Shown here one piece after another: positions 1 through 9,615 of a DNA stretch of 64,000 nucleotides (within the stretch, counting starts at the first letter, position 1; each line of letters opens with the position of its first letter). The DNA is from Microbulbifer agarilyticus (lineage in GTDB: Bacteria > Pseudomonadota > Gammaproteobacteria > Pseudomonadales > Cellvibrionaceae). The position numbers were made by a program, and so were the translations under genes. The DNA lies in contig NZ_CP019650.1 of NCBI RefSeq assembly GCF_001999945.1, positions 1,116,001 to 1,180,000 of the forward strand, read 5' to 3'. The notes beneath the pieces are model-generated. The model had not been told where the DNA came from and made no database searches. It saw nothing but the letters and a program-made list of their open reading frames with translations.

Positions 1-1064
1 AGTTTACGGATGAAGCCGCCGTACGGCATATGATGCGGGTGGCCTGCGGACTGGATTCCCTGGTGCTGGGTGAGCCGCAGATCCTCGGGCAAATCAAGTC
101 TGCCTACGCGGTGGCCCGTGAATCCGGCAGTGTGGGTCCCACGTTACATAATGTCTTTCAACAGGTGTTCTCGGTGGCCAAGAAGGTGCGTACCGAGACC
201 GCCATTGGTGAAAACCCGGTATCCGTTGCCTTTGCTGCGGTGTCGCTCGCTTCGCGCATCTTTACCGACCTGGCTGAACAGACCGCTCTGTTGATCGGCG
301 CCGGTGAGACGATCGAGCTGGTGGCCCGCCATTTGCTTGATAAAGGCGTCAAGCGGTTGATCGTGGCCAACCGGACTTTGAAGCGAGCCCAGTCTCTGGC
401 GGAAGACTTTGGTGCTGAAGCGATTTTGCTGGCAGATATTCCCGAGCATTTGCCCCGTGCAGACATTGTTATCAGCTCTACCGCCAGTCAGTTGCCGATT
501 CTCGGCAAAGGTGCGGTGGAAACTGCGTTGAAAGAGCGTCGCCATCGCCCCGTTTTCATGGTCGACATTGCGGTACCGCGGGATATTGAGCCGCAAGTCG
601 GTGAACTCGACGATATCTACCTCTATACCGTGGATGACTTGCGCGGTGTGATTGACGAGGGCAAACGCCTGCGGGAGCAGGCCGCCCAGGCGGCGGATGA
701 GATTGTAAATGTAGCTGCCTCGGCATTTATGCGCGAGCACCGCAGTCTGCGCGCCGTGGACTCCATTCGCAGTTACCGCCAACAGGCCCAGGCGATCAGC
801 AAAGATGAACTGGAAAAAGCGCTGATTCAATTGCGTGCGGGCAGTGAGCCGGAGCAATTGCTGGAGCAGCTCGCACGCACATTAACCAATAAACTGATTC
901 ACGCTCCTACTGTGGCCTTGCGACAGGCCACTGCGGAGGGTGATCTGGAACGATTGCGTCTGGCCCGACAGATCATCGGGTTAAGCCCGGATGACGCGGG
1001 TTCGGACGCGTCCGCAGGAACCGAGGGTTCCGCGGACAAGCAGGACAAGAAGAAACTCAAGTAA
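1..1064 (+). CDS. hemA: Glutamyl-tRNA reductase HemA (5' truncated by window edge)
   Basis: Glutamyl-tRNA reductase makes glutamate-1-semialdehyde from Glu-tRNA(Glu) with NADPH, the first committed step of C5-pathway tetrapyrrole synthesis in the cytoplasm. The reading frame is open from the first bases, and the visible protein begins inside the catalytic domain with the conserved stretch [16 protein letters not shown] Rossmann NADPH site ([16 protein letters not shown]) follows, then the helical dimerisation tail. The N-terminal part with the catalytic Cys lies outside the window. The stop codon overlaps the start of prfA (TAATG), so the two are translationally coupled, as in many gammaproteobacteria. 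Identification is secure; only the start is unknown. Confidence 0.96.
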   Translation, partial: FTDEAAVRHMMRVACGLDSLVLGEPQILGQIKSAYAVARESGSVGPTLHNVFQQVFSVAKKVRTETAIGENPVSVAFAAVSLASRIFTDLAEQTALLIGAGETIELVARHLLDKGVKRLIVANRTLKRAQSLAEDFGAEAILLADIPEHLPRADIVISSTASQLPILGKGAVETALKERRHRPVFMVDIAVPRDIEPQVGELDDIYLYTVDDLRGVIDEGKRLREQAAQAADEIVNVAASAFMREHRSLRAVDSIRSYRQQAQAISKDELEKALIQLRAGSEPEQLLEQLARTLTNKLIHAPTVALRQATAEGDLERLRLARQIIGLSPDDAGSDASAGTEGSADKQDKKKLK

Positions 1065-2149
1065 TGAAAGCTTCGGTACAAAGCAAACTCGACAATCTGG
1101 TGGAGCGTCACGAAGAAGTATCTGCCCTGTTGGGCGATGCGGAAATCATTAGTGACCAGGATAAATTCCGCGACCTTTCGCGCGAGTATTCCGAGCTCGA
1201 AGAAGTGGTCAGCTGTTATGGCCGCTACAAGATCCTGCTGGACGATATGGCCGGCGCGCGCGAAATGCTGGATGAGAACGACGCAGAAATGCGCGAGATG
1301 GCCCAGGAAGAACTGCGCGAAGCGGAAGCACAACTGGAGCCGTTGGAAAAAGAGCTGCAGACGTTGCTGCTACCTCGCGACCCCAACGATCGCAAAAACG
1401 TTTATCTGGAAATTCGCGCCGGTACCGGTGGTGACGAAGCGGCGATATTCTCCGGCGACCTGTTCCGTATGTATTCCCGCTATGCGGAGAAGCAGGGCTG
1501 GCGCATTGAAATCATCAGCGAAAACGCCGGTGAACACGGCGGCTACAAGGAAATTATTACCCGCGTCGCGGGTGAAGATGTGTACGCAAAGCTGAAATTT
1601 GAATCCGGTGCGCACCGCGTGCAGCGAGTGCCGGAAACCGAATCCCAGGGGCGTATTCACACTTCCGCGTGTACCGTGGCGGTGATGCCGGAGCCCGACG
1701 AGCGCGACGCGATCGAAATTAATAAAGCGGACCTGCGTGTGGATACCTACCGCGCCTCCGGTGCCGGTGGCCAGCACGTGAACAAGACGGATTCAGCGGT
1801 GCGCCTTACCCATATCCCTACCGGTATTGTGGTGGAGTGTCAGGATGAGCGCTCCCAGCATAAAAACAAGGCCAAGGCGATGGCGTTGCTGCAGGCAAAG
1901 CTCAACAGCGCCCAAGAATCTGCCGCTGCCCAGGAAATCTCCGATGCGCGCCGCAACCTGGTAGGCAGCGGTGACCGCTCCGAGCGTATTCGCACCTATA
2001 ACTTCCCGCAGGGACGTGTCACCGATCACCGTATTAGCCTGACTTTGTACAAGCTGGATGAAGTGATGCAGGGTGCGGTGGACGAGGTTATTGGTCCGTT
2101 GCGCACCGAATATCAGGCGGATCAGCTGGCGGCGTTGGGACAGAATTAA
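1064..2149 (+). CDS. prfA: Peptide chain release factor 1
   Basis: RF1 recognises UAA and UAG in the ribosomal A site and triggers peptidyl-tRNA hydrolysis. The 361-residue length matches the family. The codon-recognition loop is PET at about residues 190-192, the PxT form typical of RF1 rather than the SPF of RF2. The catalytic GGQ is at 235-237 within [11 protein letters not shown]. Its ATG overlaps the hemA stop by one base, and prmC, which methylates the GGQ glutamine, starts 5 bases after its stop. The three genes therefore form one operon. Confidence 0.98.
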   Translation: MKASVQSKLDNLVERHEEVSALLGDAEIISDQDKFRDLSREYSELEEVVSCYGRYKILLDDMAGAREMLDENDAEMREMAQEELREAEAQLEPLEKELQTLLLPRDPNDRKNVYLEIRAGTGGDEAAIFSGDLFRMYSRYAEKQGWRIEIISENAGEHGGYKEIITRVAGEDVYAKLKFESGAHRVQRVPETESQGRIHTSACTVAVMPEPDERDAIEINKADLRVDTYRASGAGGQHVNKTDSAVRLTHIPTGIVVECQDERSQHKNKAKAMALLQAKLNSAQESAAAQEISDARRNLVGSGDRSERIRTYNFPQGRVTDHRISLTLYKLDEVMQGAVDEVIGPLRTEYQADQLAALGQN

Positions 2150-2154
2150 TCGGT

Positions 2155-2982
2155 ATGGCAACGGTTAAGGAAAACCTGCAGCGCGCGATAGAACTGACCG
2201 AAAGTGATAGCCCGCGATTGGATCTCGAGGTGCTGTTATGCCATCTGTTGGGTAAATCGCGCGCCTGGCTATATACCTGGCCAGAGCATCAGCTAAACGA
2301 CGACCAGCAAGCGGACTTTGAGCAGCTGCTCAAGCGGCGTATTGCCGGCGAGCCGGTAGCCCACCTTACCGGTAGCCGCGAATTCTGGTCGCTACCTCTC
2401 AAGGTGAATCGCTCCACACTGATTCCCCGCCCGGATACGGAAGTACTTGTCGAAACTGTACTGGCCCTCTGCCCCCAGGATACTGTGCGGCTGCTCGACC
2501 TTGGCACCGGCACCGGTGCCATTGCCCTGGCCCTGGCGAGTGAAAAAAAGCACTGGCAAATTACCGCCGTGGACACCATGCCGGCGGCAGTCGCCTTGGC
2601 CGAGGAAAACCGAGCGGTGCAGGGCTTCGGTAACGTACAAATTCTACAGAGCGACTGGTTTTCTGCCCTGGGTGGTGCCACCTTTGATGTTATCGTCAGC
2701 AATCCTCCCTATATCGATACTCAGGACCCGCATTTGCGCCAAGGGGATGTGCGCTTTGAGCCGGTGTCTGCGCTGGTGGCGGATGAAAAGGGACTTGCCG
2801 ATATTCGCAAGATAGCGGCGCAGGCAGCCGGTCACCTCTCCGAGAGTGGTCTGCTGTTGGTGGAGCACGGCTGGGAGCAAGGCAAGGCTGTGCGCAATAT
2901 TTTTTCCGAGTACGGATACAAGGATGTGGAAACCCGGCTGGACTATGCCGGGCGGGAACGTATTACGCTCGGGCGTACGTAG
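2155..2982 (+). CDS. prmC: Release factor glutamine N5-methyltransferase PrmC
   Basis: PrmC uses S-adenosylmethionine to methylate the GGQ glutamine of RF1 and RF2. The 275-residue protein has the N-terminal helical substrate-binding domain, then a Rossmann-like methyltransferase fold. The SAM loop DLGTGTGAIAL lies near residue 115, and the diagnostic NPPY motif, which holds the glutamine amide, is at 183-186. It follows prfA, its substrate gene, after 5 bases. A small GC-rich hairpin (about 2998-3017) sits after the stop but has no strong T run. Confidence 0.97.
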   Translation: MATVKENLQRAIELTESDSPRLDLEVLLCHLLGKSRAWLYTWPEHQLNDDQQADFEQLLKRRIAGEPVAHLTGSREFWSLPLKVNRSTLIPRPDTEVLVETVLALCPQDTVRLLDLGTGTGAIALALASEKKHWQITAVDTMPAAVALAEENRAVQGFGNVQILQSDWFSALGGATFDVIVSNPPYIDTQDPHLRQGDVRFEPVSALVADEKGLADIRKIAAQAAGHLSESGLLLVEHGWEQGKAVRNIFSEYGYKDVETRLDYAGRERITLGRT

Positions 2983-3054
2983 TCACATCAGTTTTTTCCC
3001 TCCGTCTATCGCGGAGGGGAGTGGCCAGTAAGGAAACCGGCTAGGACATCACGC

Positions 3055-3966
3055 ATGCACGATCATGCCCACCACCATCATGGTAGCGGCCGCTTGAAGC
3101 CCCTTGTCTGGGGGCTTGTTATCACCTTTTTGTTCGCCATCGTTGAGGCCATCGGCGGTTGGCTTTCCGGTTCTCTCGCTTTGCTGGGCGATGCCGGGCA
3201 TATGATTACCGATTCCTTTTCTCTCGCCCTCGGCGCGGTGGCGGCATTGATTGCGCGCAAACCTGCAAGCCGGGTGATGTCATTTGGTTGGGGGCGTGCG
3301 GAAGTGCTCGCGGCGATGGTCAATGCGCTACTGATGCTGTTGATAGTAGTGGGCATTTCTATTGCCGCATTTGATCGCCTGCAAAACCCGCAGCCGGTTG
3401 CCGGCGGGGTGGTGATGCTGATCGCGGCGATTGGCCTGCTGGTAAATGTTGCCGTGGCCTGGGTGCTGCACCGAGGCGAGCAGACCCTGAATATTCGCGG
3501 TGCGTTACTGCATGTAATGGGCGATTTGCTGGGCTCGGTGGCAGCGCTGGTGGCCGGAGGGGTGATTTATTTCACCGGCTGGACGCCGATCGACCCGTTG
3601 CTGTCCATGTTGATCTGCATCCTGATCCTGATCGCCAGTGTGCGTTTAATCAGGGATGCGGTGGATGTGTTGATGGCGCGCGTACCCCGTGAATTGAGTC
3701 TGCCGATAGTGGCGGAAGCCATGGCGCTGGAGGAGGGAGTGCGGTCGGTGCACGACCTGCATATATGGCGTTTCGACAGCAGCACGATTTTGCTGTCTGC
3801 ACATATCATCGTCGATGATTTGGTGGCCTGGCCACGGGTGCTCGAGCGGCTGCGCAACACCTTGAATCAGCGATTTGGTATTCACCACATCACGTTGCAG
3901 CCCGAGCCGTTAAATCTTGATCCTACGCCGGTGATCGATCGGGTGAGTGGCTCGCCGCCATACTGA
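3055..3966 (+). CDS. Cation diffusion facilitator, zinc/cadmium exporter type
   Basis: This is an inner-membrane CDF transporter that exchanges divalent cations, most likely Zn2+, for protons. The 303-residue protein opens with a His-rich segment (HDHAHHHHG) that could bind metal. It has about six membrane segments and a cytoplasmic C-terminal domain. The metal-site motifs HMITD in TM2 and HVMGD in TM5 keep the His/Asp pairs typical of Zn/Cd-selective CDFs (ZitB/CzcD group). It is separate from the prmC operon by 72 bases. The exact metal cannot be fixed from sequence. Confidence 0.9.
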   Translation: MHDHAHHHHGSGRLKPLVWGLVITFLFAIVEAIGGWLSGSLALLGDAGHMITDSFSLALGAVAALIARKPASRVMSFGWGRAEVLAAMVNALLMLLIVVGISIAAFDRLQNPQPVAGGVVMLIAAIGLLVNVAVAWVLHRGEQTLNIRGALLHVMGDLLGSVAALVAGGVIYFTGWTPIDPLLSMLICILILIASVRLIRDAVDVLMARVPRELSLPIVAEAMALEEGVRSVHDLHIWRFDSSTILLSAHIIVDDLVAWPRVLERLRNTLNQRFGIHHITLQPEPLNLDPTPVIDRVSGSPPY

Positions 3967-4042
3967 ATCGTTACCCTGCAGGGAAATACGTATCCACTTG
4001 TTGCGGCGAGTTGACCTCAGTGAGCCTGTTTGCCCGCTCTCC

Positions 4043-5536
4043 TCACTCATCCTCTTCGCTTTGCTCTTCCGGGTCGCCGGATGGTTCGGTTTCAGTGCTT
4101 TGTGCGGGCTGTTCCACGGTTGCTCCCGTGTCTTGCTGCGGCGGCTCGCTGGTAGTCGTTTCAGGTGCGGCGGGTGCAGGTTCAGCTTTTACTGTCACTT
4201 CCTGTGGTGCGGAAATCTGTTCTTCCGGTGCCTGAATACCAATGTGGTACGCGGCAAAGCCCGGTTGCACCACCTGATTCATAGCCATGCCAAGAATGCG
4301 CCCGTTGTACTGGGAGCGAATTTCTTTGCGCACGTTGGTGATCGGGTTGGTGACAGTGCCGAGCAGGTCGCCTTTGCGCACGGTGGAGCCAAGTTTTACG
4401 TTGCTGAAAATAATGCCGCCGGTAGTCGCACGCTGCCAGGTGGAGTTGTAATACACCGGCTCCGGGTCACCCCAGAGACTGAATTTACTCATCATGCCAA
4501 GCTGGTTGAGCAGGGTGCGAATACCTTTCACGCTGTGACTGACCGACAACTCATCCAGCACCATGGGGGCGCCGGCTTCCAGGGTGACCGTGGGAATACC
4601 AGCTTCCACTGCGGCCCGACGCAAGGTGCCCTTGGCACCATCGCTGTGCAGTACCACGGTGGAGCCAAAACCTTTGGTCAACTTAACGACTTTGGGATCC
4701 TTCAGGTCGCCGCGCAACTGGGGCAAGTTAGTGCGGTAAAACGACCCGGTATGCAGGTCGACGATGGCGTTACAGTGCACCACTACCTCATCAAAAAAGG
4801 AGCGCGCGATACGCGAGGCCGAGGAGCCGCGATTGTCTCCGGGGAAGTGGCGATTCAGATCGCGGCGGTCGGTCAGATAGCGGGAGCTGCGGTGAAACCC
4901 TTGCAGGTTTACGATCGGCACACCGATGACCGCGCCCTTCAAGGTCTCTGTATCCAGGTTGTACATTACCCTGCGCACGGTTTCGATGCCGTTCAATTCG
5001 TCGCCGTGAATGGCGGCAAACAAACACAGGGTGGGTCCCGTTTCCGCGCCATTTACTACCAGTACCGGGGTGGCACTGTAGACACCTTCGAAATGCTGGC
5101 GAGGTGACCAGGCCAGGCGCGTAGTCGTGGCTGGCGGCACTTCGGCGCCCAGCAACTGTAGCGGGCGACCGATGGGCTCTTGTTCCTCGACTGTCGGTGT
5201 CTCCGCGGGAGCTTCGGGCTGGGCGGTTTCTAGTGTGGGGGCGGGCTCTTCATCGGTCGCGGGTGGCGCAACCAGTTCACTTTCGCTTACGGGCTTGTCG
5301 AGCTCGACGCTCTTCGCCTTGGGGATTGGCTTTTCCGGCTGGTCGCCCGTGTTGCGCTGTGCGCCTTCCTGCAGCGCATTTGTGTCGAGTGACGGTTCTG
5401 CTGGAGCGGTTTGCTGGGCAGATGGCTCGGGCTTTGGAGCCTTGTCGCTTTGGGTTGATTCGTCCAGTGCCAGTGAGGGTGCCGCCAGGCAATACAGGGC
5501 AAGCAGGAGGGAGGGGCGCAGAGCGCGATGACGCAT
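4043..5536 (-). CDS. Secreted succinylglutamate desuccinylase/aspartoacylase family protein
   Basis: This is a zinc amidohydrolase of the AstE/AspA (M14-like) family, probably exported. The ATG at 5536 was chosen because it gives a clean signal peptide (MRHRALRPSLLLALYCLAA) and has a GGAG ribosome site just upstream; a longer frame reaches 5635 but lacks these. After the signal comes a Pro/Glu/Ala-rich linker of roughly 100 residues. The catalytic domain follows, with the zinc motif IHGDELNGIE, then LNRHFPG and DLHTGSF. A beta-rich C-terminal domain ends in an acidic, Glu/Pro-rich tail. The substrate is unknown. The family is usually cytoplasmic when it acts in arginine catabolism, so export with low-complexity flanks is unusual. 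Confidence 0.82.
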   Translation of the reverse strand: MRHRALRPSLLLALYCLAAPSLALDESTQSDKAPKPEPSAQQTAPAEPSLDTNALQEGAQRNTGDQPEKPIPKAKSVELDKPVSESELVAPPATDEEPAPTLETAQPEAPAETPTVEEQEPIGRPLQLLGAEVPPATTTRLAWSPRQHFEGVYSATPVLVVNGAETGPTLCLFAAIHGDELNGIETVRRVMYNLDTETLKGAVIGVPIVNLQGFHRSSRYLTDRRDLNRHFPGDNRGSSASRIARSFFDEVVVHCNAIVDLHTGSFYRTNLPQLRGDLKDPKVVKLTKGFGSTVVLHSDGAKGTLRRAAVEAGIPTVTLEAGAPMVLDELSVSHSVKGIRTLLNQLGMMSKFSLWGDPEPVYYNSTWQRATTGGIIFSNVKLGSTVRKGDLLGTVTNPITNVRKEIRSQYNGRILGMAMNQVVQPGFAAYHIGIQAPEEQISAPQEVTVKAEPAPAAPETTTSEPPQQDTGATVEQPAQSTETEPSGDPEEQSEEDE

Positions 5537-5710
5537 GAAAAGCTCCGTTTTACTGGAAATCCCGTGCTGGCCAAAGCGATTTGGCCGCGCGCGATGATTC
5601 GGATGTCTGGAAACTGAGAGCGCGAGTATAGCCAATCGGTTCCCGGCGAATTGCGCGGCACTTGGCGATTCTGCGATTCTGGCCGGTCAGCGCGCAGGTC
5701 GGCCAGGAAA

Positions 5711-7078
5711 TTAGGCGGGGACGGCGCGTGCGGAGGGTAGGGCCTTGTTGCTGGTGCGCTGGAGTCGCCAGAGCAGCAGTAGCGATGCTGTGCCGAGGCC
5801 GATACAGATTCCTACCCAGTAGCCGTATACCCCCCAGAACTGCTCGCCCAGCCAGTAGGCGGAGGGTAGGCCAATCAACCAGTAGGAAAACAGCTGTATA
5901 TACATTGGCACCCGGGTGTCCTTGTAGCCACGCAGAGCACCCCAGGCCATGGCCTGGGCAACGTCCACCAGCTGGAAGGCGGCCGCGAGCAGCAGCAAGT
6001 TGGTGGCCACCGCAATGATTTCGGCGTTGCTTGTGTAAGCGAGTACCAACAAATTGCGCAGGCTGATGAGTACCACGCCGGTGCCCAGTGCATAGATCAG
6101 GCCGCTGCCGACGCCCACCATACTGACAAAGCGCGCGCGCTTTGGCCGCTGCTGGCCCAAAACCTGGGCTGTGCGGATACTGACTGCCTGTGCCAGTGCC
6201 AGTGCCACCAAGTAAAAAACGGAACCAATGCTCATACCAATCTGGTGTGCCGATACGATGGTGGCGCCGTAGGAGGCGAGCAGCAGGGTAAGGCTGGCAA
6301 AGAAGGTTACTTCGCCGGCGGCGCCAACACAGATCGGCATGCCGACCGCCAGCAGGTGCTTCAGGGTCGGCCAGTGTGGCCGCTCCGGCAATAAACGCAG
6401 CTTCAACGCCCGGTAAGCGGAGTCGTTGCCCGCATGCCAGTAAAGTGCGATGGCAATTGCCCAGCACACCAGGCTGGTGGCCCAGCCACAGCCGGCGCCG
6501 CCCATGGCGGGTATTGGGCCCCAGCCAAACACAAACAGGATATCCAGCGGCACGTTGAGCACCGCCGCGGCCAGGTAAATACGCATTACCGGGCGCACTT
6601 GTGCCATCCCTTCACAGTAACCGCGCAGTGCACTGCCAAAGGCAAAGGGCAGGACTCCGGTGGCCAGCGCCAGCAGGTACTGCACCATGATTTTGCGCAC
6701 CGGTTCCTCGGTCTGGATCCACTGGCTCCACAGCGGTGCGGCCAGCAGAGCGCCGGCCACCAGCAAGCCACCCACCAGCGCAATCCACACCGACTGGCTC
6801 ATCTGCCGCGCGCAACCCTGTTCATCGCGGGCGCCGCGCAGGTTGGCCACTACCGGTGACACTGCCGCCAGCATGCCGATCAGGGTCACAGCACATACGG
6901 CCCAGATACTCGAACCCAGCGCGAGACCAGCCAGGTCCACTTCCCCCGAGCGTCCAGCGACGATGGTGTCGGTAACCCCCATGCTAACCACCGCGAGGTT
7001 GCTTACGACCAGCGGCCCACCAAGATTGGTGAGGTGGCGTAGCTCGGTGACTGTGGCGCGTTTATAGATGCGAAACAT
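5711..7078 (-). CDS. MATE family multidrug/Na+ efflux transporter
   Basis: A 455-residue polytopic inner-membrane protein with about 12 predicted segments arranged as two repeated MatE domains, the fold of NorM/DinF-type cation-coupled exporters. The N-terminal part (RHLTNLGGPLVVSNLAVVSM, then DTIVAGRSG) matches the first helix region of the family. It is transcribed away from the DoxX gene with a 155-base shared upstream region. Substrates cannot be predicted. A NorM-like role in export of cationic compounds is the family default. Confidence 0.9.
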   Translation of the reverse strand: MFRIYKRATVTELRHLTNLGGPLVVSNLAVVSMGVTDTIVAGRSGEVDLAGLALGSSIWAVCAVTLIGMLAAVSPVVANLRGARDEQGCARQMSQSVWIALVGGLLVAGALLAAPLWSQWIQTEEPVRKIMVQYLLALATGVLPFAFGSALRGYCEGMAQVRPVMRIYLAAAVLNVPLDILFVFGWGPIPAMGGAGCGWATSLVCWAIAIALYWHAGNDSAYRALKLRLLPERPHWPTLKHLLAVGMPICVGAAGEVTFFASLTLLLASYGATIVSAHQIGMSIGSVFYLVALALAQAVSIRTAQVLGQQRPKRARFVSMVGVGSGLIYALGTGVVLISLRNLLVLAYTSNAEIIAVATNLLLLAAAFQLVDVAQAMAWGALRGYKDTRVPMYIQLFSYWLIGLPSAYWLGEQFWGVYGYWVGICIGLGTASLLLLWRLQRTSNKALPSARAVPA

Positions 7079-7233
7079 GCGTGTACGGCGAGATCTGCTC
7101 GGTTAATGAGTGGGGACTAAACTGTTCGGGACCAGATTGGCGGCTGAAGTGTAAGCATTTCAAGCTTTCAGCGACTACTGAACAGGTTGGATCAAACGGA
7201 TTCAGTCGCAATACACCAAAACGGGAGCGGATT

Positions 7234-7860
7234 ATGGATGGGGCGCACAGTGGGTTCAATCGATTCTATGAGGGATTTTTGCGCTTTTTGCGGCCGCTGG
7301 ATGGCTTGGGGCCACTAGCCTTGCGGCTGTTCCTCGGACCGATCTTTATTCTCGCCGGTTGGAACAAGTTGATGGGTATTGGTGATGTTGCGGCCTGGTT
7401 CGGAAACCCGGACTGGGGGCTGGGACTACCCGCGCCCATGCTGTTGGCCTGGTTGGCCGCGCTCACCGAGTTTTTTGGTGGCATCGCACTGGTGCTTGGT
7501 TTGGGCGTGCGCCTTGCTGCGATCCCGCTGATGTTCACCATGGTGGTCGCCGCGGTAGCGGCCCATTGGCAATACGGCTGGCACGCGCTGCCGGAGCAAA
7601 CGCTCACTATGCCCTGGGAATGGCGCAAGGATCTGATTGCGGAAGCCGTGGTGCGCAAGGATAAAGCGGTTGAGTTACTCAAAGAGTACGGGCACTACGA
7701 ATGGCTGACCGAGGCTGGAAACTTTACCGTGCTCAAAAACGGTATCGAGTTTGCGGCCACTTACTTCATCATGCTGCTGGCGCTGCTGTTTACCGGTGGC
7801 GGGCGCTTTGTGAGCCTCGACTACTGGATCGCCCGGCGCCGCGGCCTGCTGAGGGATTAA
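7234..7860 (+). CDS. DoxX family membrane protein
   Basis: DoxX-family proteins are small four-helix membrane proteins linked to redox or quinone-associated functions; no precise activity is established. The start at 7234 follows a GGGAGCGG ribosome site and leaves 208 residues, whereas the same frame is open to 7081 without family similarity. The motif ALRLFLGPIFILAGWNKL is the DoxX N-terminal helix, and AALTEFFGGIALVLG is the second. A charged loop (about residues 115-160) separates the last helix, which is longer than in minimal family members. The gene is divergent from the MATE exporter. Confidence 0.85.
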   Translation: MDGAHSGFNRFYEGFLRFLRPLDGLGPLALRLFLGPIFILAGWNKLMGIGDVAAWFGNPDWGLGLPAPMLLAWLAALTEFFGGIALVLGLGVRLAAIPLMFTMVVAAVAAHWQYGWHALPEQTLTMPWEWRKDLIAEAVVRKDKAVELLKEYGHYEWLTEAGNFTVLKNGIEFAATYFIMLLALLFTGGGRFVSLDYWIARRRGLLRD

Positions 7861-7888
7861 GTCGCACCAGTGGCCGGGCGCAAGATTT

Positions 7889-7906
7889 GCGGCGCTTACA
7901 CGCCGC
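7889..7906 (+). terminator. Weak hairpin after the DoxX gene
   Basis: GCGGCG and CGCCGC pair around a six-base loop 29 bases after the DoxX stop. There is no T tract, so intrinsic termination is uncertain. Confidence 0.35.
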
Positions 7907-7957
7907 TTCCCGCGCCGGTCACATATAGATGATATACTCGCCGATTATTTAACCCGT

Positions 7958-7981
7958 TTCTGTGGCCATATGGTCACAGAA
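7958..7981. promoter_or_regulatory. 24-base near-perfect palindrome upstream of rhlB
   Basis: The arms TTCTGTGGCCAT and ATGGTCACAGAA are complementary with one off-pair. A TATACT box lies at 7933-7938, so the palindrome would fall at the start of the transcript if that is the -10 element. It could be an operator or a 5' UTR hairpin. The rhlB start lies 56 bases downstream. Confidence 0.5.
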
Positions 7982-8036
7982 GCTACCTGAATCAGTCGGT
8001 TTGCGGCTGTGCCGGTGCAATTGAGCGAGCAATCTT

Positions 8037-9554
8037 TTGATAGGCAAGTTTTTCCGTCGTTCCTCCGACAAATCTGAAAATGCATCCAAGCCGCAGGCTA
8101 AAGGCCCGAAGGCTGGCCCGGGTGCCGAAAAGCGTTCTGCGGAGGGCAAGTCCACTTCCGGAAAGGATGGCCGCTCCCGCGGGCGTCAGCGCAACCGTCG
8201 CCGTGACCAGCGTACAGATGGCCGCAAGGATACTCGCACAAAGGCCCCACAGAAGCCCTGGACACTGGACGAGTTCCAAGTGCCTGAGCAGGAAGGCAAG
8301 GTGCGCTTCCACGATCTGGACCTGCCACTGCCGGTAATGCACGCCATTGCGGACCTTGGCTTTCAGTACGCTTCCCCGATTCAGGGCCAGTCTCTCCCGC
8401 ACACGCTGAATGGTCACGACCTGGTAGGCAAGGCGCAGACCGGTACCGGTAAAACCGCCGCCTTCCTGATTACCGTAATCGATGACCTGCTCAAGCACCC
8501 GTTCGATGGTGAGCGCTACGCCGGTGAAGCTCGCGCGCTGATTATTGCGCCGACCCGCGAACTGGTGATGCAAATCGCCGACGATGCCAAGAACCTGTGT
8601 AAATACACCGATCTGGAAATCCATACCTTGGTTGGCGGGATGGATTATGAGAAGCAGCAGCGGGCGCTGAACGAACGCCTGGTGGATATTTTGGTGGCAA
8701 CGCCGGGCCGTCTGCTGGATTTCGTCAACAAGCGCGACTGTTACCTCGATCAGACTGAAATCCTGGTGATCGACGAAGCGGATCGCATGCTGGATATGGG
8801 CTTTATCCCCGACGTGCGCCGTATTGTGCGTCAGACGCCGCGCAAGACCCATCGTCAGACCATGTTCTTCTCTGCCACCTTCACCCCCGAGGTGGACGAT
8901 CTGGTAGAGCAGTGGACCACCGAGCCGACCATTGTGGAAATCGAGCCGGAGCGCGTGGCGACCGATACCGTTACCCAGCATGTGTATCTGGTTTCAAGTG
9001 ATGAAAAATACCCACTGTTGTACAACATCGTGCAGCAGGATGATGTGGACAGCCTGATTGTGTTCGCTAACCGCCGCGACCAGTGCCGCCGTCTGCACGA
9101 CCACCTGCTTGCCCATGGCATCAAGGCTGGGCTGCTCTCTGGTGAAGTGGCGCAGAACAAGCGTGTGCGTACCCTGGAAGATTTCAAAACCGGCAAATCC
9201 AAAGTGCTGGTGGCTACTGACGTCGCGGGCCGTGGTATTCACATCGATGGTATCAGCCACGTAGTGAATTACACCCTGCCGGAAGAGCCGGAAGATTACG
9301 TACACCGTATCGGCCGTACCGGACGTGCGGGCAAGAAGGGCACCTCCATCAGCTTCGCCTGTGAAGACGATGCGATGCGTCTGGAGCCAATCGAGACTTT
9401 GCTCGGCAGCAAACTGAAGTGCGAAGTACCGCCGGAAGAGCTGCTGGTTGCGCCGCCTAAGGTGGAAGTGAAGCGCAGTAGTGGTGGCGATCGCAATGAC
9501 CGTGGCGGTCATCGTGGTGGGCGTCGCGGTGGCGGCGGTCGCTCTCGCCGCTGA
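8037..9554 (+). CDS. rhlB: DEAD-box ATP-dependent RNA helicase RhlB
   Basis: RhlB unwinds structured RNA and in enterobacteria works in the RNA degradosome with RNase E. The 505-residue protein begins with about 85 basic, low-complexity residues. The helicase core has the Q-motif region ([12 protein letters not shown]), Walker A AQTGTGKT at 133-140, DEAD at 246-249, SAT in FFSATF, and the C-terminal ARGID-like and [10 protein letters not shown] motifs. It ends in a Gly/Arg-rich tail. The start is TTG at 8037: an in-frame TGA at 8022 and the lack of an in-frame ATG before the core leave it as the best choice. RNase G (rng) is elsewhere in the window. Confidence 0.92.
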   Translation: MIGKFFRRSSDKSENASKPQAKGPKAGPGAEKRSAEGKSTSGKDGRSRGRQRNRRRDQRTDGRKDTRTKAPQKPWTLDEFQVPEQEGKVRFHDLDLPLPVMHAIADLGFQYASPIQGQSLPHTLNGHDLVGKAQTGTGKTAAFLITVIDDLLKHPFDGERYAGEARALIIAPTRELVMQIADDAKNLCKYTDLEIHTLVGGMDYEKQQRALNERLVDILVATPGRLLDFVNKRDCYLDQTEILVIDEADRMLDMGFIPDVRRIVRQTPRKTHRQTMFFSATFTPEVDDLVEQWTTEPTIVEIEPERVATDTVTQHVYLVSSDEKYPLLYNIVQQDDVDSLIVFANRRDQCRRLHDHLLAHGIKAGLLSGEVAQNKRVRTLEDFKTGKSKVLVATDVAGRGIHIDGISHVVNYTLPEEPEDYVHRIGRTGRAGKKGTSISFACEDDAMRLEPIETLLGSKLKCEVPPEELLVAPPKVEVKRSSGGDRNDRGGHRGGRRGGGGRSRR

Positions 9555-9577
9555 TCCTTCAGCGGTTCGTTGTGTAT

Positions 9578-9607
9578 AAAAAAACGCGGGAAATACCCGC
9601 GTTTTTT
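9578..9607. terminator. Bidirectional intrinsic terminator, rhlB/cysZ
   Basis: AAAAACGCGGG and CCCGCGTTTTTT pair around a five-base loop, with A and T tracts on both sides. It lies between the convergent rhlB and cysZ genes and can serve both. Confidence 0.9.
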
Positions 9608-9615
9608 ATGCCTGC

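Noticed and set aside
2998..3017. CCCTCCG/CGGAGGG hairpin as the prmC terminator
   Set aside because: The stem is short and there is no T tract; it may only be a weak structure.
3947..5107. A long open frame on the plus strand opposite the AstE/AspA-like gene
   Set aside because: It is antisense to a gene with a signal peptide and intact zinc motifs, has no family features, and arises from high-GC third-position bias.
7992..8981. A 329-codon open frame opposite the first part of rhlB
   Set aside because: The plus strand carries the helicase motifs; the minus frame has no recognisable domain or ribosome site.
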